This document shows positions 12,076 through 24,764 of a stretch of DNA of 64,000 nt, one piece after another (position 1 is the stretch's first letter; the number at the start of each line of letters is the position of its first letter). This DNA comes from Pyrocephalus nanus. Lineage: Eukaryota > Chordata > Aves > Passeriformes > Tyrannidae. The stretch lies in contig CM076268.1 of the NCBI GenBank assembly GCA_038380795.1, positions 13,954,001 through 14,018,000 on the forward strand. The letters run 5' to 3'. The notes under the pieces are model-generated. The model was not told where the DNA came from, did not search any database, and saw nothing but the letters and a program-made list of their open reading frames with translations. The position numbers and the translations under genes are program-made.

Positions 12076-14999
12076 GGCTTGGGGCAGGCAGGACCCAGGT
12101 AAGCTGAGATGAGAGATGACCCCAGGCTTTGATCTGTGCAAATTGATTCTGGAACTGCAAATCCAGGGCAGGCAGGAGGACAGGCAGCAAGGAGGGCAAC
12201 ACACCAGCAAGAGAGGCACCCTGAGCCTGCAGGTAGCCCCATACTCCCCTGTCTGTACACAACCCCTACACAACTTCTCTTCCCACAGCATCCAACCACA
12301 AAGACCCAGAATGCTCCCAAAACCTCTCCACACCCAGACTGATCCTTTCCAAGCCAGGCCCCTGACACCAAGGGCTGTCCACAGTTAGTGGGTGGCATTT
12401 CCCAGTCTACCTCCATCACACCTGTTGTACATCTGATCACCAGTGCAAAGACCTTTCCCCAGTCCATCACAGCGGGACAGGTAGTACCCAGAGGAGCACT
12501 CCTACCACCCCTGCCCATGTGTTTTTAAACAGGGCCACATTATGATCCTGAGGATGCCATACCAGACATTGTTCCCACTGCTACAGCACCTTGTGGGGTG
12601 GTTGCAATGGAGAGAAATGGGTACCCAGAGGAGCAGGACATGGGGGCAGCTCCTGGAGCTGCACTACTGGCAGTGCCCAAACTGGGAACCAGCTTCCTGG
12701 CAAAGGTACAAAGGCAGACAGAGTAGAGGGAGCCACGTATGCATTGAGGACCAACTGCACAAGTGAGGATGCTCTTCTGAGAAGGAAGTGGGACCCATGC
12801 ATCTGGTCCCACAGAGGGAGAGCCTGGCAGATACTCAACCAGAGCTCACTGACCCAGCAGCAGCTGCCAGGGATTCTCATTAGCACCAGCTAGTTGAAGG
12901 CAGAGGTGGCTGGCCTGGTGGCAGACACCCTGTCCACACACCATCCCCAGCTTGGCAGCAGGCAAGGCTCCAAGCTGAGGGATGAATTACAGACAGGGTG
13001 ACAGCGGTCACATTCAGGGCACTTTCTCAGGTTTGGCCTGGAAACATCTGTGCAGGACATGCTGTCCACAAGAACAAAAAAGTCAGCACCTCATCCCTCT
13101 CAAGGGCATGAGGGTACCCCATGTTCAGCTACGTTTCCCGGCCAGGGCACAGCCATCCCCATCCAAATCCTATGCCATCCCCAAGAGACCTCCCCAGCAC
13201 CACTGGGTACCTACTGGTTGTTCATGCTGGCAAACAAGGGGTTACTGTTACTAGCCCCTCACTTCCCTACAGTTATTTAATTAAGCAGTGATAAAAGGAA
13301 AGACCTATTATCCGGAGAGTGACAGCGGGTTGTAATTACAGCAGGGCAGGCTGAGAAAACAAACAGTGCTGAGGGAGGCACAGGGTGGTGCAGCGCACAG
13401 GGGAGACACCACATCCCCTGGGGACTCATGTCCCTGTCCTGGAACTGTGGTCCGGGTCAGAAGTGTGACCCCTGAGTCTGCGATGAACAGAGGGCGGGGA
13501 AAGGCTCCTTTGCTCTGATGGATGTGGTCCCAAAAGAACCTCTCTCTGCAGTTCACACTGGGATGGGGTGTGATCCTGGCCTCTTTCTGGGGATGCTGGG
13601 TCTGGACCAGCCCGAGGGAACAGCAGGTTTTCAGTGAGTCACTTTGAAATATTAAATACCATCTCCTTTCTTCCCTTACTGCTCAGGGCAGCCCTCTGCA
13701 CCAAGGGGATGTGCTGCCCAGCTAAGAAGAAGGGACAAAGTCGTTGCTGGGATGTGGCACCCCAGAGGGGCTCTGCCTGCCCCTCTCTGGGCTGGGCATG
13801 GTGCTCTTCTGCTGGGTTACCCCATGCTTGGGTTTGAAACTTCTGCCTCATGTTGCACACACAGCAAGGGGCAGGGGTGGAACGTGGGGCATGGCCATGC
13901 TGCAAACAAGCAGTTTACAGCCCCCTCCTTGCCCAGCCACCCGGCAGCAATGCTCTCCCTGAGGAGGGGGAAAGCTTCACCCCCATGCTCCCTTCCAGGG
14001 GTTGGAGGGTACCACTGGATACCATCACAGTTGCATTTGGGACACATCAGTGTGGCTTGGCCTTGAGGAGTGCACATCCTGCACCATCAGATGCCATTGT
14101 CCCCTGTGCAGCTCCCAGCCACTTCCCTTCCCTTCCTTAAATCCTCCTGCCCTCAGCCCAATCCTCTTACGCTCTCCTTCCCCCATTACGGCATCTTTAA
14201 ATTAATGCCTGGCCGAGCGTGGGATAGAAGGAAATTAACCCTGGGCAGGGGGGCAGCCTCCACAATGACTCTTATCATCTCAAGCACTATTTCCTGCCCT
14301 TCTCCCCCTCATCATGCAGAGGAGAGATCAGATCTGCTATAACCATAGCAAGCGTCACTCAAGCATGGGATCTCAGCACCCACAGTCCTTAGCTGAGGTG
14401 ACAAGTGCCCCCTCCAGCCAGCCCCCTGCTTGGAAGGCTGCAAGGTCCCTGGGAGAGATCCCCAGCCGTGCTTGGGTTTTCAGCTGCAAGAGCTGGCTGG
14501 GAACTCACTGGGAACAGTGCCAGAGCTGCCTGCAGCCCTGACGGGGCACCTCTGGGTCCCCAGATCTGAAGCAAGAAGCCACGAGGGATTTGGCTGCTGG
14601 TGGGAAGCATTTGTGACCCCATGGCTTGGGGAGCTCATAGGAGCTGGAATGGGTGGGAAGCAGGGACATGGCCAGGACAAAGGTTGCCACAACACACACC
14701 GCCTGATCAATGCAGGGAACACTGCTCGCCTATGTCACGGTGGAGTGGTTGGAACATGCCCCTTTTAGAGGATCTGTGCGAGGGTGAGCAGACATTAAGG
14801 CCACGACATACAGGTCCGTCCCACCCAGTTGGGGTCCAGGCAGGACTTGATGATTTTTGGAAAAATGACTCAGGCAGCCGACACCATCGCTGGCAGCATG
14901 ATGCAGCTGTGGGACCAGCAAGACCTGGAACGCTCCCATCAAGCTGCCCTCTCCCAGGGTGGTGGTGGCCAGGGCCAGGAATCACTTGCCAGAGCAGCG

Positions 15000-15115
15000 C
15001 TCCCGCTGATCCTCTCCGTTATGCAACAAATTATTCCACTCGCATTAATGACTTTGCGGCAAAGGGGGAAATGACATGAATGATTCCCGGTGCCTGGGAA
15101 TGACTCACTTCATAC
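15000..15115. promoter_or_regulatory. Candidate conserved non-coding element
   Basis: This short block contains TTATGCAACAAATTATTCC, CGCATTAATGAC, TTTGCGGCAAAG and an AP-1-like TGACTCA. CpGs are preserved and TAAT cores are dense relative to the flanks. TTATGCAA is close to a C/EBP or HLF half-site pattern. There is no coding frame of interest. Confidence 0.28.
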
Positions 15116-15639
15116 GATGGAGGGGAGGCGAGCAGGGAGGGTGGGCTCCAGGGGAAATTTGTTTAGGTCAGCATGGGCAGCACAAGGCTGGGGCCTGGCT
15201 CAGAAGATGTGACTTCTAGAAGCAAAATAAGGGAGAAAAAAAGAGGTACTTAAGGGCAGATTCCCCCACCCAGGATAGGGCTGAGGGGTCTCCAAGGGAT
15301 GCTGGGATCAGTCATAACCACAGCATATTATAGCAACCCTCACTGTGCTGCCCAAGCCCCACAACCTGTTCTGGCGACTCCAAAACCTCCCACCAGCTGC
15401 TGTCCCTCTCTGCTTTGGGGTCAGACAAGACCCCATGCAGGTACAACCATAGCTGGGGGTGCTATGCCCCACCACTCAAACCCCCAACTCCAACATGCCC
15501 CGAGGACTGCAGCAGGATGGGCCGGTGGGCAGCTGCCCATCATGGCCCTCGGGGCAGCAGTGGGGGACAAAGGGGACCTGTCACATGGGCTGCACCACAG
15601 AGCCTGGCGTCTGACCCGCTCGCTTCTCCATCACCTCTA

Positions 15640-15985
15640 GAGGCTTTGTTAAATCACACCATTAAAAATTAATGCGTATTCCCTCTTGGAATAAATCAAG
15701 AGCTGTCAAGGGCCAGCCCTGTCAGCCACCTCCTGGGGACACCAGAGACTCGTGGAGACAAACTGGGGACTTTAACAACTCACTGCCAAGTAGCCCCAGG
15801 GGGACCCTTGCAGTGACGGAGGGCTGGGTGGATTATTGCCTTTAAACCCATTCAGGGGCTTTCTGTAAGCAATGCAATTTTAAAAAATTCAATCTAGGAA
15901 GAAGCGATTAACCAAAGGGGCCAGGAGCAATGGCTTGCCTGTCTAATCTCGTTAGTGAGCAGGCCAGCTCTCATTTCACCCTAAC
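15640..15985. promoter_or_regulatory. AT-rich intronic islands, candidate regulatory element
   Basis: Two AT-rich blocks, about 15645-15705 (ATTAAAAATTAATGCG, GGAATAAATC) and about 15835-15975 (AATTTTAAAAAATTCAATC, GCGATTAACC, CTAATCTCGTTAGTGAG), flank a GC-rich spacer. Their composition matches the other candidate elements in this intron. No exon signals are seen. Confidence 0.25.
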
Positions 15986-17874
15986 GCAGCTGGATGGGCT
16001 GCAGAAACTGATGAAAGCATCTGGGTGGCTCTTCCCTGGCTCCTGACCCATGGGTGTGCGAGCTTTCCAGTGTCTCCCTGCATCCCATAGCTTCCTCAGC
16101 TGGGCCAAAGGGAAAAAAAAAAAAAAAACAGAAACCCCTCTTTCCTGTGACTCAGATCCTGGCCAGACTATCACCAAGGCTCCATCCCTAAAAAGCATTT
16201 TTGGTGTCCAAATGGGTGGTTGGTTATGGGAAGAGGGCAGGTAAGGGAGTTGGAGCATTCCAGATCTGCTGCTTGGGTCAGTGTCTGAAGCCAGGAGCAA
16301 GGTCCCACTTTCTGCCCCACAGAGGCTCAGTGACAGGGTCCTGCCAGTCTCTCAAAGTAGCATCTTGCCAAGAAAAATTCCTCTGCTTAAGACAGCTTAG
16401 CCCCTTCCCTGCAGGAATGTCACTGTCATGGGACAGGACATATCTCATGGGCACAGCCCAGGGGTGGTCCTATCCTACCCAGTCAGTCCCTAAGCCTCTG
16501 CATCGGAACTGTGGCAGCAGATTTGTGCCACCACCCCACCTGCTGAGTTAGTCCCTCCATCATTATCCCTGATCTGCTCTGTGAAGAGGGGCCACAGGTG
16601 AAGTCATCCATCTCCACTGCCAGCCTGGCACCATCCCTGAGGGCTCTGAATATCCCCTGTCTACCTACAGGCACTGCTGCTAATGTAGTGTGGTCCTTGA
16701 CAGACCTCTCCACAGATGCCACAAGACAAAGCCACCTGCTTGTCCCAGGCACAGCCCGGGGCTCTCTAAGAGGAGCATGGGCCAGGTTTGTCTACATGCA
16801 GGGGTATGCAGTACCCTTGCCTTGCACAGGGCACAGCCTCCAAAATGCTCACTGCAGATGGAGCTGCTGCAGGAATCGGTTGAGCACCACCGCTCAGAGC
16901 TGGGGCTCAGCGCTGCTTGTATGTCCTGCAGACCTCAGCATCGTCAGGGCCCCACGTCCCCAGGTGGAGTGAGCAGGAGCAGCATGGATGGGACACTGAC
17001 CCTCTTGCAGCACCCAGAGCCCCCAGCAGCAATGCCAACATCAGCCCAGGTTGGGAGGGGCGCCAATCGCCTGAACACGTGGGAACCCCAACCCAGCAGG
17101 TTCAAAACCAGAGCGCCTCCTGCCAAAATGGGGGTGGAGTCACCTAGAACCAGAAGGAGATGAGCCTTGGAGGCAGGAGAGGCATGCGAGGCGTGGTCGC
17201 ATATGTGTATGCCAACAGCACCCCTGCCACAAGTTTCTGTAGGTGACTTGCCCTGTCTGGACCGGTGAAGGTGACGCCCTCCTGCATCCCCCGTCCCTGT
17301 CAGCTCCTGTTGAAGGCGGCAGTACCCTGCCCCCAGCTCCCCTCCTGCAGGGCTCCCTCTCCAAACAAGCTAATTACTCTCACTGCTCCCGGGGGGGTTG
17401 CACCACCCGTTTTCATCTGAAACGGAAGACAAATTTACTTAAAAGCCAAAAGCAGCCAGAGCCATAGCAGCTTGAGGATCTCAATAAGAGTCTCCCACCC
17501 ACCACAGCCCAACTGCCACGTACCATTTGTGAAGCACTCTGTGGGGTATCACTGGGAGCAGGGACACTCATCCTCTGTATCCTGCCACTCACCACCATGG
17601 CATGGTACCCACCCAGCCCCGGCATTCTGGCATGGATGGTGGGTTGAATAGGACCCCTGAACCCACCCCCTGAACCCACCCACAGCCCCTGCCCTATGGG
17701 AAGGGGCTCCTCTCCCCCTTTGCTCCCAGGGAAGCCAATCGCAACAGCCCCAGCACTTCACTTGCTCAGTAGTAACCACCCTCAGGGCTCCGCAACCTTA
17801 GTGAAGGGTTTTGATTCTCTACCCCAAGCCAGAGCTCCTCACATGGCATCAGCCCACCCAGTTCAGCTCCCCTG

Positions 17875-18080
17875 GTGAGGGACAGCAGGGAGATTTGTTT
17901 CACTAGAGGCTCATTCATCTGCGGCATGATTAAAGCCCAGGGCTGGGATCCATTCCGGCAGCAGGAGAGTGATTTGCCAGCAGATGGATTTATCATCTCC
18001 CAAGCACAGCAATTTGGCTTAAACAAAACCAAACCACTTCTCCTAATGAAAACATCACTAATGAGTAGAGCCAGCAAGCG
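17875..18080. promoter_or_regulatory. AT-rich candidate enhancer
   Basis: The block includes GCATGATTAAAGC, GATGGATTTATCATC, CCTAATGAAAAC and CACTAATGAG, plus an E-box-like CAGATG. It stands out from GC-rich sequence on both sides and has no open frame of interest. Function is inferred from motif density only. Confidence 0.27.
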
Positions 18081-20714
18081 AGGTGGGGGCAGCTCCACAA
18101 ATGGGGTCTCTCCTGTCCTTCAGGGCTGGTGTGACCCACTGATGCCCTGGTGGTAAGGAGTGCAGCTCAGCTCCAGCTGGGACATATAGACCCAACACAA
18201 CCCAGAGGAAAAGGCAGTTTGCTCCAGAGACCAAACCTCCTCCTGTCCTGACTCCCAAAGCTCTAGGGGCAACTGGTTCCAGCACAGCACACAGGACAAG
18301 AGCAGCACCACCGGCTCTGGGCACCTCCAGCTGCAACACAGCCAATGGTGGGGAAAAACTATGCCTGTGGTGAAAGAGCCCAGCCCTGTGCAGCAAGAGC
18401 TGTACCCCTTGGACAAAATTGCAACAGCCTGTGAATTATGCATCAGCATCTGCAGAAATCAGTTGTGTAACTGCCCCAACCAAACACACAAACTTCTTGT
18501 CAATTAATCCCGTGCCACCAATTCCCTGTGGACTCCAACCTGCCTTTGCTTGCAGGAATGCAGCAGTGGCTGCCAAAACCTCAGCTCCAGCCTTTCCACC
18601 TGCAAAATCCAACCTGTCCAAGGGCAGTGCTACCCAGCAGTATGACCCACATGCTCCTTGCCCCATGTGAGGCTTTTTCCCTGGCACAGGTTTGGAGCAG
18701 CATCCCCTCCATCAAAGACCTCCAGGATCTCAGCCTCTGGTCAGGGGAGGCCACAACACCCTGTCAGAGGGGATTCATCAGCATCAAAGGTCTGCAGACA
18801 AGCCAGGACAGCAAAGAGGGAAGAGAAAGAGGGTATAGATGCCAGAAGGAGGAAGACAGCAGACAGAGATGAGGCAGAGTCAGGCAACAGTCCCATCACC
18901 CTAGGAAGGTGCAGCAGCACAATGAGGGCAAGGCGCTTTGGCATGAAGAGGACCCACGGGATCCCTCCACCCTGGCACATGAATGGGAGACCCTTTCCCA
19001 CAGTACCCCACTCTGAGGACCTCCTGGGAGCTTGGGGACCTGGCTTGAGGGTCAGCCCAGCTTCCAGCCCAGCCTCACCACCAGGCTGCAAGAGCAGAAG
19101 TGGCAAGCAGAAGGGGGGTCGTGTGGGGCAACAGCAGCAGCGCAGAGGAGGCAGGTTAGCAGGGGAGCAGGGGGATGGATAACACGCTCAGTTCCCATGG
19201 GCTGGAACCCCAGGGGAAGGACACTGGTGTGTGCCACCCCTCCTGGGGGCTGCTTCTAGGAGGAGGGGACAACCCAAGCCTGACACTGAGCAGAGGGATG
19301 CAGACAGCTGGCTCTGATAGACCCATGAGGGCAGGGCAATGCAGCCAGTGCTGTTCCTGTGCTTCTCAAGGAAGCAACTGGGCCAGAGAAGGAGCTTTAT
19401 TCTGGGCAAGGGTGAAGAGGTCTTGGGCACAGTCCCCATTCCAGTCCCCCTCCCCGGCATCCACCCCAGCACACAGGCACACCACACAACCTGCCATGCA
19501 CACTTGAAGACGGGCTCCTGGCCAGTCCCTGCCTGTCTTATGCCCTCGCTCCCACCCAATGGCCTTGTCACTCCATCCTCCAGTTGCAGATCCCAGTGCT
19601 TCCCCCTACACACACTATTATTTGGGACAGGCTAGCACTGACACTTCCTCCACATCCTGGGAAATAAATTATCCCCCTTGCAGATGGAAGTCCTACGCTG
19701 TGGCAAGCTGATGGAGATGTTCCCCCCACCCAGCTGATCACAGGCTGTGAGCAGCCACGATGGAGCTGCTGGGTTTGCCGGCAGCAGAACAAGTCCCTGG
19801 TGCAGCCCTAGATCTGCCCATCACCTGGGACCCGCCTGCAGCAGATGCATTGCTAGGGCACAGCTCCATGGCTTTATCCCGTGCCAGGGACCAGAACCCT
19901 GCTCCGACTGTGCTCCCAACAGCCCAACTGGCCCATCCTCCCTTTGATGTGTCTATGGCAGACAGCTCAGCCCCATCTCTCCTTTCTTACTGCCATGGGG
20001 AGAAGTGGTACCTCCAGGTAGGGAGGAGAGCTCAGTTAGATGCTGCGCTGCCGCTACACTGGTACCTAAAGCTTTCATCTCACGGAGCAGGTTGCTAAAA
20101 GTGCTAAGAGGTGGGGAGTCCCCATCCATCAGCCGTGCTTCCAGAAAAAGGAGGATCCCAAAGCTCTGCAGATGATCACTATAGCAATTGCTCGACCCTG
20201 CAAATGCTGCGGCTGCCTTTGAGGTGGAGCAAAGTTGTTGTTCGAGTCCCCACATCATGACAACAGGAGGGAGAAAGCAGGGGTGAAAAAGCAAGGGTGA
20301 AAAGAGATCCTGCTAACCCTTCTCTGGGGACCCAACAGCCCTGGAGGTGAATCCCTCATCTTTCTGAAAGGCAGTTAGGGGGATTGCCCCAGCCCAAAGA
20401 GCCCAGGTATTGACCCCATGCTGGAATATGCCATCCCGCTCACAGGACACAGCACGGCTTGGATGAGCTTGTCCCATGGTGCATGATGGGGTCCCAGGGC
20501 ATCTACCCCTGCTCCCCATCTGGGGCTGGGGCAGCCTTGCTGTCCACACATCCCTGCATAGTGTCAGGCAGGAGCAAAACCCCTTTCCAAGCCCACTCAC
20601 CTCTCATATAGCCAGCATTTGGGGCCAGGGATGCGATACCTGCGCTTCTCGGGACAAAGTGGCACTGGGCTCCCACTTCTTCTGCATAGAGGGCCATGGT
20701 CAGAGCAGTTCTGA

Positions 20715-20890
20715 GACACTGGCTCTGGGCTCTGCTTGCACATTAATCAGTCATGTCATTAGAGGCTGAAGGAATAATGTAATTTATGGATGGCTTTTAT
20801 TTCTCGCTAGCGTCATCTAAATATCCCTGAAATGGACCAGTTTAATTCCCTAGTGGCATAACCTAAACATTTCTCTCCTTAACACCCACG
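20715..20890. promoter_or_regulatory. AT-rich candidate enhancer
   Basis: The block contains CACATTAATCAGTC, GTCATTAGAGG, AATAATGTAATTTATGG, TTTATTTCTCGCTAGCG and CTAAATATCCC in series, then a CACGTG E-box near 20889. The AT-rich cores and retained CpGs contrast with the flanking intron. It lies about 2.5 kb downstream of KCNIP2 exon 1a in the direction of transcription. Confidence 0.3.
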
Positions 20891-23375
20891 TGGGAGCCCA
20901 GCCACAGACTCAGCAGCCAGGCAGTGCCGCTGCCTGCCTTTGCCCCACGCTGCCACACCGGGGCCAGCACAGGCAAGGCCCTTCCCAGATCACCCCAGCG
21001 CAGCCAGCCCGTGTTCCCCCGGCACAGGAAGCAGTGCTGCTCTCCCTGCTGCTCATACACAGGCAGTTCTCATTCACTCGGACCTCTCACACACACATCC
21101 ACATGCTTGCACAGCCAGGGCAGCTGGGCACTGTTGGAGATGCCACAGGGAGGGGGGGCTGTCATTGCACCCTCATTTTCAACAGCTTTTTTAATTTAAA
21201 AATGAGTATGCTGATGGGGACAGCAGCAGAGGGTTTCTCTCCTGAGCATGGCTGGGGATCCTGCTTCCCATTAGCTCCTCTCCTTCTTTTGGAAGTAAGT
21301 GTTGCAAACTCTTCTATGCACTGGGCATGCATAGATGGGAATCACGTTGCCCTCACTCCTGGTTTTGGGCAGTGATGGGAAAGAGCAGGACTGACTGCTG
21401 TCCCTATGCAAAGCAGCAATTGCTGGAGCTGCTGTGGGGCTGTTGCATCATCTGACACCAAATCATCTCTCAGTTAACAGCTCTTGCGTGGAAGATGTCC
21501 TCTGGACCCAGACACACCCTGATGGATGGATGGGGGTCTCCAAAGCTGCAGGAATATGCCAAACTGCTTGTACTTGTCCCCAAGCAGAGCTGTGCTACCG
21601 AACAGCAGGTGCCAGCAGGGACCCTCCCATCTGCAGTGAGAGACTAAGCCCACAGCGGCATTGCCAGCTTCAAGCCAGGGCTTTGCTATGGCCCCATGGT
21701 GGTCCAGACTCCTCACTGCATCCCCAGGATATCAGGAGAGCCTAGGCCAGTTAGAAGGCAGGGGCTCAAGCTAGTAAATCCTCCCTCTCCTGCCTGCATC
21801 ACTTCCACACTTTCTGTGAGAATGACAACTTTCTCTCCACAGGGAAGGATGGCTCCAACGCATTCAGGCAATGCAGAGAAAATCAGTGCCACTGGGATCA
21901 GTTCCCTCTCCTCGCTGGTGTTACTGCAGGCTCTGCCTCAGCAGGTCATGACCTGACAGCAATGGCAAATGAGTGACATGCCCTACCGGGGCCTGTTTCC
22001 CACTCTGGGAAATGGGACAGATATTTCCAGCCTTGTTCCCCAGAGCCTTCCCTGCAGCCCCATTCCTGTGGACAGGGGCTTGTACAGTGGCACAGCTCCC
22101 CTCCACCCAGGCTCCTGCTCCACAGCTGGTTCAGAGGTAAGTCCAGGCATAAAAGGTCTCAGTCTCAGAGAGACTGGAATTTATCTTTAACTTTGATTTA
22201 GTTTAAATCCATATGGACATTTAAAGTTACCGGAGAAACCAAAAGTTGTGTGTGGGTTCCAATTTCCTACACAGCTCAAAAATATCTTCCCTGAAGCACG
22301 TTTGGGCAGACAGTAAGCAGTGTTTCCCATGTGTAGGGCTGTTCAGGAAAGCAGAGAAGTGGTCTTGCCCTGCTACCACCACCTATTCGAAATTCCAGAG
22401 CAAAGCCTGAAATTCAGTCCAGACTGTGGCAGGAAAAGCATCACCAGGAGTCAGAGGAGCTGCCTGTGCACACAGCACGGTGCCTGCGGCATGAGGGCAT
22501 CCAACCTCACTAGCTATGGACAGGTTCAGCTTCGTCATGGGTCCCAGAAGGCAGGTGGGAACCACTGCCCCATTGCACAGCTGCTGCGACAGGGGCCCTG
22601 ACAGGGGACAGGATTTGGCCTGATCCGTGGAGAGAACATGGGGAAGGAGGGATGTTGCCAGCTCCTGCCCAGCTCCTTCCCTATCGGATAGTGGGGGATA
22701 AAGTGTGATGGATGGGCAGATGTGGTGGGATGTGGGATGCCCAGCAACTCCCTGGGACAGAGGATAGAGGGGAATGCAATAGCATCACAGATAGGTCATC
22801 TTTGTCCTCCCCATCCCGCAGCCACCCCAGTCATGGGCGGAATGTCTCTGGAGATGCTCTAGGAAACACCAGGTGATGGGTGAAGACACCAGGCTCTGTG
22901 GTGGTGGTGTGGTTTTCTGAGCAGAGTGAGTCTCTCCGGTCCTGGGGAACCTACTGCTGGGGTGAGGCTGTGCCACCCCAGGGTGCAGTGGGGGCCCAAG
23001 ACATGGTGGAGAGAGCCCGACACCAGACACTGGTGTCCCGAGGGCCTTGGGAGTAACAGTGATAGTGAGGGAGCGTGAGCTTGGGGGCGGCCAAAAGCGA
23101 TCCAAGCATCCCACCTCCCGGCCGGGGCCTTTTCCTTGCCTTGGGACAAACGCTGACCGGCTGAGACCAACCCTACCGCCCCTGGAGCATCCCCCCGCGA
23201 TGCCGGGACTGTCCCCCTGCTCCAGCACGGGGTCGCGGCCATTCCCCCTGTCCCCAAGCAAGACGAAGCGGAGCGGGCGGGGATCGAGGCTCAGCGGGGC
23301 TGGAAGCAGGTGCCCGGGGCCGCCCCGCGCCGTGGTCCCAGTGGCTGCTGCACCTTCCCCGGCGGCGGCACTCAC

Positions 23376-23448
23376 CCGTGAGCTGGTCGTAGGAGCCGTC
23401 CAGGTCGCGAGAGTCGGACAGGCTCTCCTTCCTGCCCTTGCTCCGCAT
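23376..23448 (-). CDS. KCNIP2: KCNIP2 first coding exon 1a (long-isoform N-terminus)
   Basis: The exon encodes 24 residues, [15 protein letters not shown] then LDGSYDQLT, plus the first base of a Gly codon, followed by the donor GTGAG (plus 23375-23371). This is the start of the longer KChIP2 isoforms; from memory the human sequence begins [15 protein letters not shown] and continues identically to LTG. KChIP2 is the cardiac and neuronal Kv4 (KCND2/KCND3) beta subunit of the neuronal calcium sensor family and is needed for the fast transient outward current. The ATG at 23448 has A at -3 and is the first ATG in its open frame. Phase 1 matches exon 1b, so the two are interchangeable first exons. 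No EF hand is encoded here; this part is thought to modulate membrane association and channel effects. Confidence 0.93.
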
Positions 23449-24060
23449 CTTCCCGCCCCGCCGAGCGGCGGGGGGAACGGCGACGGGGCGCACGGGCTGC
23501 GCCGGCGGGCAGGGGCTGCCCGCGGCCGCCGCCTCCCCCCGCCCCGCCGCCCGCGCCGCTCAGCGCGGCAGCGGCAAGGGGCCGGCGGTGCCGGGGAGCT
23601 CGGCGCGGCTCGGCACGGCTCGGCACGGCAGCAGGAGCGCGCAGCCGCCCCGGTCCCCGCCGCCGCCGCCGCCGGGGCTGGGCACGGCCGCCCCCTCCCT
23701 CCCGTCCTTCCCCGCCTCCTCCCGGGAGCCGTCAGCCCGGCACCGCCGCCGCGGGGAAACTGAGGCACGGCCGGGGGGCGGAGAGCGGGAGCGCTCCCCT
23801 GAGGAGGCAGAGAGAGAGCTGCACCGAGGTGCGGGCTCCGGCGGTTCGGGAGACACCCGGCAATCAGGCACCGCGCAGGGACTGAGAAGGGGACAGAGAT
23901 GAATAAAGCGTGGGGCAGGAGGGGCGCAGACCCCCACAGCCCACTGCAGGGGATTAAGGGACCCTGAGCCCCGCGTGTCGGTGTCCCTGCACCACGGCCG
24001 CGCCCTGGGACCCACAGGAAGGGGAGACCCCAGTCCCACCCAGTCCCACGCGGCTGTTGC
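23449..24060 (-). promoter_or_regulatory. KCNIP2: CpG island, likely main promoter and 5' UTR of KCNIP2
   Basis: Very dense CpGs from about 23150 to 23770, fading by about 24060, surround and lie 5' of exon 1a. Homopurine/homopyrimidine and GC-box-like stretches are frequent, and no convincing TATA box is seen. The transcription start cannot be fixed. The island also covers the exon and the first part of the intron. A 581-codon open frame on the minus strand across it is in a different frame from the exon and is a composition artefact. Confidence 0.7.
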
Positions 24061-24764
24061 CGTGGGAAGATGAATGTAAAATCAGTCCAAGACAGGGGGA
24101 ATGGGAAGGGGTCAATAGATGCAGAAGAGGCATGGGGAGGGCGGCAAGGTCTCCCTCCCTGCACCCGAGCACAGAAGCAGATCCCACTGCCGCTCCCAAG
24201 CCGAGCATGGCTTTCCATGCCGGCTGGAACCTTTAGCAGGATTTTACCCCCATCTCCTGCAGCCCCAGGGAAAAGGTGAAACAGCAGCACATTTAAAGAG
24301 GCTTCCAGAGGCACGGTGCTGCCAAGAGAGGAGCTCACAGCCCACCGGTACATCTGGCACTGGGAACTTGATGTCCCGCTGCTGCCCCTGGTTTTAAGTT
24401 GCCATCTGTGCAGAATGCCATCCCGGGGGATGCAGACTGTGCTGGAGAGTCCCTGCCATGGACAAAGCCAGGGGCTTTTGTTATGCCGCTGCCCGAGCAC
24501 TGACTGCACCACGACATTGGTCCTGGGCACATCTCAGGGGCTGCGCAGCTCCCAGCGCTTCCCAGCACTTCCTCCCTTCATTCTTTGATCCGTGCAGAGA
24601 GACGGGGGAAACAGGAGCTGTGGGAGGAGGCAAAGCATCCCGTCCCGATCCCTTCGCCCAGCCCAGCCCACAGGAGCCGCAGGGCAGAAGGGAATTCGGA
24701 GCAGCAAGGAGGGAGGGCCATGCTCACGAGGCAGCGTGTTGTCAGCGTGCTTTGGTGTCAAGCC

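Larger units (their letters stand above)
6861..23375 (-). other. KCNIP2: KCNIP2 first intron between exon 1a and the intragenic CpG island
   Basis: About 16.5 kb of mostly GC-rich intron. The small features inside it that I can support are listed separately: a 22-bp duplication at 7557 and AT-rich candidate enhancer islands near 8.2, 12.0, 15.1, 15.9, 18.0 and 20.8 kb. I searched the minus strand for the KChIP2 exon that in human encodes a KQRFLKLLPCC-type segment and did not find it. A homopolymer A run lies at about 16112-16127. Stretches between the listed islands show nothing I can name. Confidence 0.55.

Noticed and set aside
22785..24530. 581-codon open frame on the minus strand
   Set aside because: It spans a CpG island where stops are rare, is out of frame with the recognised KCNIP2 exon inside it, and shows Pro/Arg/Ala-rich low-complexity sequence without any domain.
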